From the NCBI GenBank assembly GCA_021272165.1, contig JAJSLK010000047.1, forward strand, positions 1-39,378: 39,378 nucleotides of DNA, read 5' to 3'. Below are positions 22,971 through 32,058 of this stretch, in pieces. Source of the stretch: Methylacidiphilales bacterium (GTDB lineage: Bacteria > Verrucomicrobiota > Verrucomicrobiia > Methylacidiphilales > UBA1321). A program made the translations under genes and the position numbers. The notes under the pieces are model-generated. The model worked only from the letters and a program-made list of their open reading frames with translations. It was not told where the DNA came from and did not search any database. Numbering within the stretch: the stretch's first letter is position 1; every line of letters begins with the position of its first letter.

Positions 22971-23615
22971 ATGGCTTATTTGAATGCTTCCCGCGCCCTC
23001 CGGCTGTTAGGGGCATTTCTTTTCCTGGCCCTCGGCTGCCTTTCCCTGACGGGGACGGCCCACGCCCAGGATCAAAATCAGAATCAATCCCAGGCCAACA
23101 GTGTGGGCTCGGAGGGGGACATCCAGCTTCATTGCAACGACCTGATCCGCATCACGGTTTTTCAGGAAGACGACCTGATCACGGAAACCCGGATTTCGAA
23201 GACAGGCTACATCACCTTTCCTCTTCTCGGCTCGCTTCATTTGGCCGGTAAGACCGTTGACCAAGCGACGGAGGACATTCGCGCTGCGCTCGATAAGGAC
23301 TACATCATTCATCCCCAAGTTACCCTCACCATCCTGGAATATGCGAAACAATGGGTGACCGTTCTCGGTGAGGTCCAGAAACCCGGCACTGTTGAAATCC
23401 CGCCGGAAGGCGGTCTCGATCTGCTGGGGGCCATCGCTCTGGCGGGAGGTTATACGCGGATTGCCAATCCGGGGCGTGTCACCGTCCGGCGGCAGGTCGA
23501 CGGCAAGGACACGGTGATCAACGTCAACGCCAAGGACCTGGCCAGGGATACGCAGGTAAAGGCATTCTATGTTCAGCCCGGGGACACCATAACCGTGGCC
23601 CAGAGCATGTTTTGA
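22971..23615 (+). CDS. Polysaccharide export protein, Wza-like (short form)
   Basis: 214 residues from ATG 22971, which gives a clean signal peptide (LLGAFLFLALGCLSLTG, cleavage near AHA-QDQ). The poly-export domain follows (LHCNDLIRITVFQEDDLITE, then GYITFPLLGSLHLAGKTVDQ) and a SLBB-type domain (VTVLGEVQKPGTVEIPPEGG, LAGGYTRIAN). It is much shorter than E. coli Wza (~380) and lacks the C-terminal helix that forms Wza's outer-membrane pore, so the beta-barrel protein upstream may supply that function. The ALGC sequence is a poor lipobox. It is preceded by 154 bp without a gene. Confidence 0.9.
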   Translation: MAYLNASRALRLLGAFLFLALGCLSLTGTAHAQDQNQNQSQANSVGSEGDIQLHCNDLIRITVFQEDDLITETRISKTGYITFPLLGSLHLAGKTVDQATEDIRAALDKDYIIHPQVTLTILEYAKQWVTVLGEVQKPGTVEIPPEGGLDLLGAIALAGGYTRIANPGRVTVRRQVDGKDTVINVNAKDLARDTQVKAFYVQPGDTITVAQSMF

Positions 23616-25619
23616 ATGCCTATGAAAAACGCTTCCGTCCCTGGTCCCGCCGGTCATGGCGCCGCCGCGCCTGCCGACCTTGGCCCTCTTTTTAACATTT
23701 CGTATCTTTACGCGCTGCTCATGCGGCGGCTGTGGCTGATCACCCTTTGCTACGTCTCGGCTGTCCTTCTGGCCATCGGCTATATCACCATCGCCACGCC
23801 GCTCTATGAATCCACTTCGGTTCTGCAGGTGGAACAGGAACAGCAGCACGTTTACACGTCCAACGATAACCGGGACAACCCGGAACAAGATGACCTCAAG
23901 GGCCAGGACGTTCTCAAGACAATGGAGGATGATCTCCAGCTCGATAGTCTTTTTGAAAGCGTCGTCACCGACCCCGCCATCGCCAGCGATCCCGGTTTCC
24001 TTGCCGGTATCGGCATTACCGACAAGGACACCCCTGTCCCGGTCATTGCCAGGAAATTAAAGCATCTTACCACGATCAACCTGCGCCACGGCACGCGCCT
24101 CATCGACGTCAGCGTCGATTATCCCACAGCGCCCATGGCCCAAAAGCTCAATCAGACCCTCATCAACTACTTTATCGCCTCCAACGGACAGGCGCAGACC
24201 GGCACGCAGAAGACCGCCACCCAGTTTCTGCTCGGGCAGGCGAGCCAGATCAAGGACGGCCTTCAGAAATCGGAAGACGCGGTCAACATCTATAAGCAGG
24301 CGCTGATGATCAGGGACCAAATCACCGATCAGCAGAAGGTCATCGATGACCTGACCCAGCGCTACCGGGAAAAGCATCCCAAGCTCATCCAGGCGCGCGC
24401 CCTGATGGACAGCCTGCATCACAGTTTCGACAATGAAATCCAGAAAGTGATGGCTGCCGCCCCGTCGGAAGCCAGCTACTGGGCGGCGGATGCCGGTCAC
24501 ATGACCGGCACCAACGGCTCATTTGACGACCGGGTCGAAGCGGAGCTCAAGTTTGTCGAGGCGCGCACCAGCGTTCTCCAGCGTGAGGTCGATACGGAAA
24601 GCGCCCTTTTCGATAACGTCCTTACCCAGATGCGCGAGGCGAACGTCAGCAAGGAAGCACCGCCGATCCTGGTCGATATCAAGCAGCCTCCGGAACTGCC
24701 TATTCTGCCTTCGAAACCGAACAAGATCATCGTCCTCCTGCTGGGCTCCCTCGGCGGCATCATCTTTGGCGTGGGCATGATCTTTCTCCTGAACAGCCTC
24801 GACAGCTCGCTCAAGACCGTCGAGGAAACCGAGCAGCTCATCGGCCTTCCTGTTCTCGTCGCGCTGCCTGCCACCAAGATGGACAAGAGCACCCGCAAGC
24901 CCAAGGGACAGACCATTAGTTCCCGGTTGGTCACGGTCTCGGATCCCGGGGGTGTTGCGGCCGAAAACTTCCGGAGCCTGCGCGCTTCCCTGAATCTGCT
25001 GGGCAAGGCCGAAGAACGCCGGACGATTCTTTTCACCAGCGCCCTGGCCGGGGAGGGAAAAACCTTCACCAGTTGCAACCATGCTGTTTCACTCGCCCAG
25101 GTGGGCCTCAAGACGCTGCTTATTGATGCCGACCTGCGCCTTCCCTCCGTCCATTCCTACTTCAATCTGCCCAATGACAAACCCGGTCTCACCGAGTTCG
25201 TCTCCATGGGACTGGAGATGAGGGAAACGGTCCACAGTAACCTTGTCGAAAACCTCGATGTCATGCTCAGTGGCGTCAAGAATCCGAACCCGGCCGAGTT
25301 CCTTTCGGGCCGCGGTTTTGCCGATACGATCAAGGAGGCTCTCCACAAATACGACCGCATTGTGGTCGACAGTCCGCCGGTGGCCGTGGTCGGCGACACG
25401 CTTCTTATGGTCTCCCATATCCAGTCGGTCTGCCTGGTGGTCCGCTCCGGCAAGACCCCGCGGGGTGCCGTTCAGCGCGCCATCTACCTCCTCGACATGG
25501 CCGAGGTCACGCCCGTTGGCATCGTTCTCAACCAGCTTTCGCCCCACTGGTCCGGTAGCAGCTCAGCCTACGGTACCTACCACTATTCCTATCACAAATA
25601 CGGCAAGTCATACGTTTGA
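23616..25619 (+). CDS. Wzc-type chain-length regulator and BY-kinase
   Basis: 667 residues. TM1 is near residue 38 (LWLITLCYVSAVLLAIGYI) and a large periplasmic Wzz/GNVR region with coiled coil follows. A Pro-rich LPILPSKPNK precedes TM2 (near 370). The cytoplasmic BY-kinase domain has Walker A AGEGKT (near 480), Walker A' LLIDADLRLP (near 502) and Walker B IVVDSPP (near 583). The C-terminus is a tyrosine cluster, AYGTYHYSYHKYGKSYV, for autophosphorylation. It starts one base after the Wza-like stop. It controls polymer length and export, with phosphorylation cycling. The end overlaps the convergent polymerase gene by 12 bp. Confidence 0.95.
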   Translation: MPMKNASVPGPAGHGAAAPADLGPLFNISYLYALLMRRLWLITLCYVSAVLLAIGYITIATPLYESTSVLQVEQEQQHVYTSNDNRDNPEQDDLKGQDVLKTMEDDLQLDSLFESVVTDPAIASDPGFLAGIGITDKDTPVPVIARKLKHLTTINLRHGTRLIDVSVDYPTAPMAQKLNQTLINYFIASNGQAQTGTQKTATQFLLGQASQIKDGLQKSEDAVNIYKQALMIRDQITDQQKVIDDLTQRYREKHPKLIQARALMDSLHHSFDNEIQKVMAAAPSEASYWAADAGHMTGTNGSFDDRVEAELKFVEARTSVLQREVDTESALFDNVLTQMREANVSKEAPPILVDIKQPPELPILPSKPNKIIVLLLGSLGGIIFGVGMIFLLNSLDSSLKTVEETEQLIGLPVLVALPATKMDKSTRKPKGQTISSRLVTVSDPGGVAAENFRSLRASLNLLGKAEERRTILFTSALAGEGKTFTSCNHAVSLAQVGLKTLLIDADLRLPSVHSYFNLPNDKPGLTEFVSMGLEMRETVHSNLVENLDVMLSGVKNPNPAEFLSGRGFADTIKEALHKYDRIVVDSPPVAVVGDTLLMVSHIQSVCLVVRSGKTPRGAVQRAIYLLDMAEVTPVGIVLNQLSPHWSGSSSAYGTYHYSYHKYGKSYV

Positions 25620-27017
25620 AGTGAGACGGGTTTTCGCGGCAGCCTTGCTTGTTTCCGCGTTCTGACTGGCCGGGTGAGGCTGGATTTGCACGTCGGGCCG
25701 ATGCCAGGCGACGGCCAGAAAAACCGTGACGTAAAAGAGGATCGAAGCGATTTGCAGCGGGAAATCAACGAGGCTGTGGAGCGCCACACTGAGCAGCGCC
25801 AGACTCGATGCCCGGAACATCAACGTGTCGCTGGTTCTGATCATGGCCTGGAACGATCTTCGCAACGCGTGCGCCAGGCCGGAAAAAAAGAAGATGGCCC
25901 AGACCGCCGCTCCGGCATAGCCGTATTCAATCACCGTCTGAAGATAATCCTCGTGGGCAAAGCGCCAGAAACCGAAAATCCGGTCGCCGAGAAACTGGGT
26001 ATGAAAGGGGAAGATGATCGAAAAAGTTCCCGGCCCGAATCCGAACCAGCCCGCGTCGGGAATCGTCCGGAGACATGCCTCGTAGACCAGCAGCCGCAGA
26101 TTGTCCATGTTGAGTTCCGAATCGAGGTGCTCCCAGCGCATCTTCGCCTTGATCGTGGCGTCGCCCCAGATCGCAATCGCGATCGCCGCCAGTACGACCA
26201 GCGCGATGACGAGCCGGACGGGGATGGACATGGAGGCTTTTCCCCAGTTGAGCTTCGGCAGCAGCCATAATCCGCCCAGCGGCAGCAGGACGAGCGTGAT
26301 CGCGTTCGCGCCGCGCGACGTATTGATGAAACAGCCCGCCACGGTCAGGAAGAGCGCCGCGCACCAAAAGGCCCGCTCAAAATTCGCGTCCTTTTTGCGC
26401 CAGCTCTGCACCAGCAGACAGGCCAGCACGGGCCAGATCAGGTTCAGAAAGGCCCCGGCATTGGCGTGGTAGCGATAGGCGCCAAAAAATGAGCTGCCCG
26501 TATTTTCCTTCAGCCAGAAAATCGAAGGGGCCTGGAATGCGCGTTGCGACAGCCCCAGCAGCACGATCGAAAGTCCGGCGAGCCCCATCGTCAGCCACAA
26601 CCGCCGTTTCCAGACGCGGTTGGAAACCAGGTCCAGCACGAGCCAGAAAACCCCCGCCATGACGGCCTGCGTCTGGAGCGTGAACAGGGTGGCCGCTTTG
26701 TCGCAACTGCCGGGCAGGTTGGGGAAGGGATGCGGAATCGAAACGAATTGCTCGAAGGCGTCGTCGAAATAGGAGTGGGCGTTGTAGTACATCCAGCCGC
26801 TTTCAAACAAAAGCAGGATGAGGCAGGCCGAGGGCAGGATTGGAAAACGGGGAAATCGTTTTTCCACGATCCAGCCCATCGCTTGTAAGACGAGGCACGT
26901 CAGCAGCCAGGCGTTGAGAATCTCTACCGTCCATGGCCGAGTCGACCCGTAGGCCCACGGGGAGTAGACGAGACAGGCAAATAAGAGCCAGCGTGAAGCG
27001 GACGAAAAAAAGGTCAT
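25608..27017 (-). CDS. O-antigen ligase/polymerase-like membrane protein (Wzy_C type)
   Basis: 469 residues with about 10-12 hydrophobic segments. The signature periplasmic-loop region GWFGFGPGTFSIIFPF, followed by FAHEDYLQTVIEYGYAG, is typical of the O-antigen ligase/polymerase (Wzy_C) family, which includes WaaL and exopolysaccharide polymerases. It is the last gene of the six-gene minus operon, 38 bp after the glycosidase. Whether it polymerises repeat units or attaches chains cannot be decided; a second polymerase-like gene lies at 33358. Confidence 0.85.
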   Translation of the reverse strand: MTFFSSASRWLLFACLVYSPWAYGSTRPWTVEILNAWLLTCLVLQAMGWIVEKRFPRFPILPSACLILLLFESGWMYYNAHSYFDDAFEQFVSIPHPFPNLPGSCDKAATLFTLQTQAVMAGVFWLVLDLVSNRVWKRRLWLTMGLAGLSIVLLGLSQRAFQAPSIFWLKENTGSSFFGAYRYHANAGAFLNLIWPVLACLLVQSWRKKDANFERAFWCAALFLTVAGCFINTSRGANAITLVLLPLGGLWLLPKLNWGKASMSIPVRLVIALVVLAAIAIAIWGDATIKAKMRWEHLDSELNMDNLRLLVYEACLRTIPDAGWFGFGPGTFSIIFPFHTQFLGDRIFGFWRFAHEDYLQTVIEYGYAGAAVWAIFFFSGLAHALRRSFQAMIRTSDTLMFRASSLALLSVALHSLVDFPLQIASILFYVTVFLAVAWHRPDVQIQPHPASQNAETSKAAAKTRLTSNV

Positions 27018-27055
27018 CTCAGGGAAGGGGAATGTGGCTTCTCTTCGAGTCGGGC

Positions 27056-29011
27056 CTATTTTGGTTTGGAAACCTCCAGCCTAACTGACACCGGATTGTC
27101 GACAAACGAAAAATAGAAGCGGAGCTGGATCTCCCGCACCGCTGCCGGATCAAATTCGTGCCCCGTCACGAACCGGCCCCAGAAGGTGCGGTGAAAATCA
27201 CGCAGGTTCAGCCAGACCTCCCTGCCCGGTTTTGTGTAACTCATTCCGCAATTCTCCGAAATGCTGAAACGCTGGCCCAGATCGTCGACCAGATCGACAC
27301 GCACGGAAAAATCATGCCCGAAGACGGCATTGGAGGTCAGGTGGAAAAAGGAGTTCTCCGGCAGGCCGCGAACCGTGGTGATGGCCATGGGCGGTTCGGT
27401 CGGCCGGAAGGAGGGATGGTGGAGGCCGAAGATCCAGGTCGGATCAGTGGTCTTTTCCATTTTGCCAATCTCGAGTCCATTGATTCCGACCCATGGTCCC
27501 GAAATGGAACAAACGACCGGGAGATTTGGCTCGTCGACACCCTGAAATTGATAACGCTCACCATTCCACTGCGGCGGGAAAATTTTTACCGGTTGCGGAA
27601 TGAAATCCCGCGATTGTGGTTCCGATTCCAGGCTGAAGTAAAGATTGCTTCCCGATTTTTCCGGTGAGTTCTGATCGACAAAAGTCGCCTCGAACCCGTC
27701 ACGCGCATAACCGCTCGCCGTCGTCGTGAAGCTCATCCGGTAGCTCTTCATTTCCATGTTATGCAGATCGAGATGATCCAGTTCAGTCCAGTCACCCACG
27801 CCTTTTCCCGGCGGTGTCTTATCGTCGATGGTCCATTGAATATATTTCGGCCCATGAACGCGCAGGAATCCCTGCACCGGTGACTGGCTGAAGGAATAAA
27901 CGCGAAGTTCACCAGTGACGGGTTGCCGTCCCGGATGACCCGGCGCGTCATGAAACCGATACGTGCCGCCGGGCTTGTAGGCATCGCAGCAGCCTGCATC
28001 CGGCAGCCATTGCAGAATCACGTGGGAAGCCTTCGAATAGTTATTGATCCACTTTGGGGTCGACGAGAGAGAGCAGGCGCGCGTCGCTGCCGCGTAAGCG
28101 GTCCAGCCTGGATAAGCGCCGGCGTCCTGCTTCGTTAATGAATACTGTGGCAAAGCGGCATCGCGAAAAGCATACGGCATGAAGCCCGCGAGCTTTTCCT
28201 CAGCAGCCGTCCGCGCGGTCGCCTGCAAAAATTCCGCCTGCTCCTGCCGTTCCGAAACCGAATCGACATCATCCCTCGGAATGCTGTCGAGATTGATTTC
28301 CGTCACCCAGAGTGGCAGCGGAGCCGGATTTTTTCCCGTTGAATTCTTCGCGAGAAAATCCTGGGTTAAATGAATCGCGTCGGAAAAATCGCGCGCATAG
28401 CTGTAATAGTGAAAATCAAAGGCATCGCCATAGGAAAGAAGGCCGTTGCGGTCGGCCCGTTCCTGCCACGTTCCGGGTGGCAGCCCCATTGCCGGCAACA
28501 GCACCGGCTTCGCTTCACCCGAAGCTTCCTTCAGCCCAAGATAAATCGCCTTCATGTAGGCCGTGGAACGGTCGGGCAAATCGTGGCAGAACCCGAGGTC
28601 CGGCTCGTTCAGATTTTCCCAAATCGCGACCGCGGGTCCTGCCTTTTTCTCCCAATTCTTCGCCGCGGAGAAAACGTCGCGAAGATCTTCATTTAGAGCA
28701 TCGCCCGGCTGCTGCGGGTTTTGATTCAGATGGTACGGCACCGTTCCCACGACCTGCTTGCCCGCCCGGGCCAATCCCAGCAAATCATTGCGCTGCTGTT
28801 CCCAGGTTTCCGAGTCGGGAAAAACGTCCTGGCGCAAATAGCCGGCCTGCGCCTGATCCAGCAAGCGCAGATCGGAACTCTCCGGCGGTGAAGCGTCTGT
28901 CCTGAAATTGACGCCCCATGAGGACGCAGGCCGGTTCCACGGCAGGCTGAGAACGACCGTCAGGATCAGAACAACAACGAGAAATGCCGGATGAGTGAAA
29001 AGTTGTTTCAT
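27056..29011 (-). CDS. Membrane-anchored or secreted GH-A clan glycoside hydrolase (PslG/GH39-like)
   Basis: 651 residues. N-terminal hydrophobic segment FLVVVLILTVVLSLPW acts as signal or anchor. A (beta/alpha)8-type domain has an acid/base-like Asn-Glu in IWENLNEPDLGF (near 150) and a nucleophile-like Glu in LWVTEINLD (near 245), the two hallmarks of clan GH-A. A C-terminal beta-sandwich region (from about 350) follows. Glycosidases such as PslG occur inside exopolysaccharide clusters and trim the polymer. It lies 6 bp after the acyltransferase gene. The exact GH family is not certain. Confidence 0.75.
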   Translation of the reverse strand: MKQLFTHPAFLVVVLILTVVLSLPWNRPASSWGVNFRTDASPPESSDLRLLDQAQAGYLRQDVFPDSETWEQQRNDLLGLARAGKQVVGTVPYHLNQNPQQPGDALNEDLRDVFSAAKNWEKKAGPAVAIWENLNEPDLGFCHDLPDRSTAYMKAIYLGLKEASGEAKPVLLPAMGLPPGTWQERADRNGLLSYGDAFDFHYYSYARDFSDAIHLTQDFLAKNSTGKNPAPLPLWVTEINLDSIPRDDVDSVSERQEQAEFLQATARTAAEEKLAGFMPYAFRDAALPQYSLTKQDAGAYPGWTAYAAATRACSLSSTPKWINNYSKASHVILQWLPDAGCCDAYKPGGTYRFHDAPGHPGRQPVTGELRVYSFSQSPVQGFLRVHGPKYIQWTIDDKTPPGKGVGDWTELDHLDLHNMEMKSYRMSFTTTASGYARDGFEATFVDQNSPEKSGSNLYFSLESEPQSRDFIPQPVKIFPPQWNGERYQFQGVDEPNLPVVCSISGPWVGINGLEIGKMEKTTDPTWIFGLHHPSFRPTEPPMAITTVRGLPENSFFHLTSNAVFGHDFSVRVDLVDDLGQRFSISENCGMSYTKPGREVWLNLRDFHRTFWGRFVTGHEFDPAAVREIQLRFYFSFVDNPVSVRLEVSKPK

Positions 29012-29017
29012 CCGGTG

Positions 29018-29971
29018 CTAGATCAGAATGACTTCGGCTTTGGTGCCCTTGAGCGAGAAATGCAGAGCGTAGCAGAGCGCGATCGAGATCAGCGCCGCCA
29101 CGATCCCGCCCAGCACCTGTAATGGGGCGCTGTGAAAATGCGACGCGATAATCACCAGCGGCTGAATCAGGAACGGCGTGTGATAGATGTAAATCGTGCC
29201 CGAGGCCTCGCCCGTATTGATCAGCAGGGAACTCCGGTCGAGGGCCAGCCATGAACCGTAGCATATCAGCAGGAGCGGGACGGCATGGACGACCCCAGCG
29301 GCGCCGGTGGCCACGATCAGCGCCAGACTCACGACGAGCACAACTATTTCCACGCGCTTTTTTTGGTCGCGAAATTGATAGAGCAAATAACCGCCTGCGT
29401 AAAAGCAGAGGCCCCAGATAAATACGCCCAGCGTAAAGCCGGTGAAGGCGCCGGGAAACAAAATCAGCCCGGTCAAAAATGTTCCGGCGGCAAGGGTGGC
29501 AACACCATAGAGGCCCAGCGCCCGCTGTATCAGGATAAAGAGAACCGAAGCGCCGAAAAGCATCGGCAGGAAATAAAGTTGCTCGGCCACCGGATGATAC
29601 ACCGGCCAAAGGGACGTGATGATCTTGTCAAAAAAGCCAGACGGAACTTTGGTCGCGATGTCCGGAATTTTCAGGATCTCGAGTAGTTGCCAGATGCACG
29701 CGTAAAAAATCACCAGCAGGACGAAAGGCGCCAACAACCGCCGCGCCCGCTTGATGATAAAATCAGTTGCCGGCTTTTTCCTTTTTTGATCGCTAAGCGC
29801 GTGCAGATAGCCCGAGACGCAGAAAAAGGCCAGCACACACCAGTCGAAGCTAAAGGAAAGAAACCCGAGCCAGTGATTGGCCTGGGGATCGAACCGGCGA
29901 TTGGCGATGTGATGAACCGCCACGCCGAAAATCGCCACGCCCTTGATGGCCAGCAGCAGGCGATCTTTCAT
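29018..29971 (-). CDS. Membrane acyltransferase, acyltransferase-3 family
   Basis: 317 residues with about ten transmembrane segments. The N-terminal LLAIKGVAIFGVAVHHIANR carries the family His (HH, near residue 20), then CVLAFFCVSGYLHAL (near 50) and the RARRLLAPF basic segment. Family 3 acyltransferases O-acetylate or acylate sugars of polysaccharides and glycolipids, using donors from the cytoplasm. Position in the operon of three glycosyltransferases supports modification of the exopolysaccharide. The sialate esterase at 18842 could be the opposing deacetylase (inference). Confidence 0.85.
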   Translation of the reverse strand: MKDRLLLAIKGVAIFGVAVHHIANRRFDPQANHWLGFLSFSFDWCVLAFFCVSGYLHALSDQKRKKPATDFIIKRARRLLAPFVLLVIFYACIWQLLEILKIPDIATKVPSGFFDKIITSLWPVYHPVAEQLYFLPMLFGASVLFILIQRALGLYGVATLAAGTFLTGLILFPGAFTGFTLGVFIWGLCFYAGGYLLYQFRDQKKRVEIVVLVVSLALIVATGAAGVVHAVPLLLICYGSWLALDRSSLLINTGEASGTIYIYHTPFLIQPLVIIASHFHSAPLQVLGGIVAALISIALCYALHFSLKGTKAEVILI

Positions 29972-30004
29972 GGCCGGTCGGTGCTTCGGAAAGGCGCGAA
30001 AGAA

Positions 30005-30850
30005 TCAGGCATGGCCATTCCAGCCACGCCTCCGACCCCGGATCCGCGCCCAATAAAACGCCGCCATCCGCGGACGCAGCGTCAACACGCCCAGGAGAAC
30101 TCCCGTGAGTGTCCTGGCATCGAGATAAAGAAGGAAGGTGAGGGGATAACGGTGCTTCTTCAGGAAATAGCCGCTGCCACAGGCATAACGATGGCACCGT
30201 TCGATCATCTCATCATCATAGGTCAGCGCCTGCCGGGGATGCCAGACTCCAAATTCCGGGTCGTAATAGCCGCGAACTCCCTCCGCCTCGAGCCTGAGCA
30301 TCAAATCGGGCCCCTCATCTGCCTGCCAGGGCGTATCGGCGCCGAGTCCCATGTTCTCATCGAAACGAACGGCGCCAATTTTTTCCCGCCGGACAAACAT
30401 GGCGAACTCAATGCACTGATGATAAATCGAATAGCGCCCGACGGGACCGGCCGCTTTCGCGTGGCGGCTCGCTGCATCCTTTCCATCGTCAAAATAGGAA
30501 CGACCGCTGAGGTAACCATATTGCGGATGCGTGTCAAAGAAACGGGCGACTCGGTCTAACAAATCGGGCGGATAAACACAGTCATCGTCGGGGAAGCCGA
30601 CGATCTCGCCGCGGGCCGCGTCGAGGCCCCGATTCCGCGCGTGCGAAACACCTTTCTCGCAGCGCAGATGGATCAGCCTTCCCTGCCATTTCTCCGCAAA
30701 CGGGGCCAGAATCCTGGTCACACGATCGTCCCCATTCTGGTCCGAGACAATGACCTCAAAATCCTGGAGGTTCTGTGCCGTGAGGCCCTCCAAACAACGG
30801 GTGATTTCCCGGGTGCGATTCCTGGTGGCAAGAACAAGGCTGAACTTCAT
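30005..30850 (-). CDS. Glycosyltransferase family 2
   Basis: 281 residues with a GT-A fold. The N-terminus KFSLVLATRNRTREITRCLE is followed by VIVSDQNGDD and the donor/metal motif GFPDDDCVYPPDLL (near 90). The acceptor-side Glu/Asp is in QADEGPDLMLRL. A hydrophobic segment near the C-terminus (FLLYLDARTLTGVLLGVL) may contact the membrane. It adds one sugar to the polyprenyl-linked repeat unit. It overlaps the upstream GT4 gene by 4 bp and is followed by the acyltransferase after 33 bp. Confidence 0.9.
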   Translation of the reverse strand: MKFSLVLATRNRTREITRCLEGLTAQNLQDFEVIVSDQNGDDRVTRILAPFAEKWQGRLIHLRCEKGVSHARNRGLDAARGEIVGFPDDDCVYPPDLLDRVARFFDTHPQYGYLSGRSYFDDGKDAASRHAKAAGPVGRYSIYHQCIEFAMFVRREKIGAVRFDENMGLGADTPWQADEGPDLMLRLEAEGVRGYYDPEFGVWHPRQALTYDDEMIERCHRYACGSGYFLKKHRYPLTFLLYLDARTLTGVLLGVLTLRPRMAAFYWARIRGRRRGWNGHA

Positions 30851-32058
30851 GCGCTCCTGTTCTCCTGATTGGTCGCCGCCGCGCTCCGGTAGGCCTTCAG
30901 GATGTCACCGTACCGGTCCTTCAGATCGAAATGACTGACGGCATAATCCCGGTGATTACTCGGGCGCTTGAGATGAAGGTCATCAAACCAGTCGGTCATC
31001 GCCTGGGCAAAGCCGTTCACGTTCTCCACCGCTGCCGTCCAGCAATGGCTCAGGCCGCATCCACCCAGCCACCGGTTGCCCGGGCCCGTGCTCAGAATCA
31101 ACGGCAGGTCGCAGGCCATTGCCTCCAGCGCCACGGTGGGACATCCCTCATAGCGGGAAGTCAAAATCAGGCCATCAATCGCGCGGTGAAACTGGAGCGG
31201 CTCGCGCAAGTAGGGAATGCGCAGAAGCTGGCCCTGGAGGTTGAGCTGATCGGTCAGGCTTTCGAGGGTCTCCGCCTCGCTTCCCTGGCCGACGTGCAGG
31301 AGATGGAACTGCCGTCCCTGCTGGCGCGCCAGGGCAAAGGCGCGGTAAAGCGTCTGCGGATCCTTTTGAAACGAAAGCCGTCCCATCGAGCCAAGGATCA
31401 CCGCGTTTTCCGGCAGATTCAAATGCCTTCGCAGCCGAATTTTTTCCTCCGGCGTCGGCGGACGGAAATGATTCGTGTCGATGCCAATGGGAATCAGCAG
31501 CGCGCGGCCGTCAGAGATGCTTAAAACATCGCGGGCAAATTCCCGCTCATCCTCGGAAATATTGACCGTTTGTCCGATCCAGCCGTAGGAACGCTCGACA
31601 CCATTGTAAACGTCGTTGCTCCAGCCGCGACGCGGCGCCATGCCATAGTAGGCGTGCGGGGTGTAGAACTGACGCCCTTTCTGTCCCAGCAGGGCCAGCG
31701 TGCGACCCAGAACACCCGCCTTCGAGCTGTGGCTGTGGATGATCTCGGGCTGGGCTCGACGGCCGAACATCCACAGTTGATAAAGAGCGCGGAGATCGCG
31801 CGGATGCGGCGCGTTAGCTACCCGCAGGTTGAGACATTGTGCTCCTTTTTTCTTCGCTTCCGTCACCAGTTCCAGCAATTCCGGACTTCCCCGTTTGTCC
31901 GAGTAGGCGAAAAAGACCTGCTGCTTTTGCTCGAGTAGAAATCGCACCAGCCCCGCCACTTGGCGAAAGACGCCGTCAAAGCCCGGCTCGACCACGAGGA
32001 GGATTCGCAGCGGACGGGCAGCCTCGGTGGATGGATGCTCAGGCGAGAAGCTGCTCAT
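30847..32058 (-). CDS. Glycosyltransferase family 4
   Basis: 403 residues from MSSFSPEHPS (start 32058), which overlaps the upstream GT gene by 20 bp; a longer frame start at 32121 would overlap more. GT-B fold: HSHSSKAGVLGRTLALLG in the N-terminal domain, then LGSMGRLSFQKDPQTLYRAF and the E-x7-E nucleotide-sugar motif SRYEGCPTVALEAMA (near 310). Retaining family 4 enzyme of the exopolysaccharide assembly line. Sugar specificity is not readable. Confidence 0.9.
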   Translation of the reverse strand: MSSFSPEHPSTEAARPLRILLVVEPGFDGVFRQVAGLVRFLLEQKQQVFFAYSDKRGSPELLELVTEAKKKGAQCLNLRVANAPHPRDLRALYQLWMFGRRAQPEIIHSHSSKAGVLGRTLALLGQKGRQFYTPHAYYGMAPRRGWSNDVYNGVERSYGWIGQTVNISEDEREFARDVLSISDGRALLIPIGIDTNHFRPPTPEEKIRLRRHLNLPENAVILGSMGRLSFQKDPQTLYRAFALARQQGRQFHLLHVGQGSEAETLESLTDQLNLQGQLLRIPYLREPLQFHRAIDGLILTSRYEGCPTVALEAMACDLPLILSTGPGNRWLGGCGLSHCWTAAVENVNGFAQAMTDWFDDLHLKRPSNHRDYAVSHFDLKDRYGDILKAYRSAAATNQENRSA

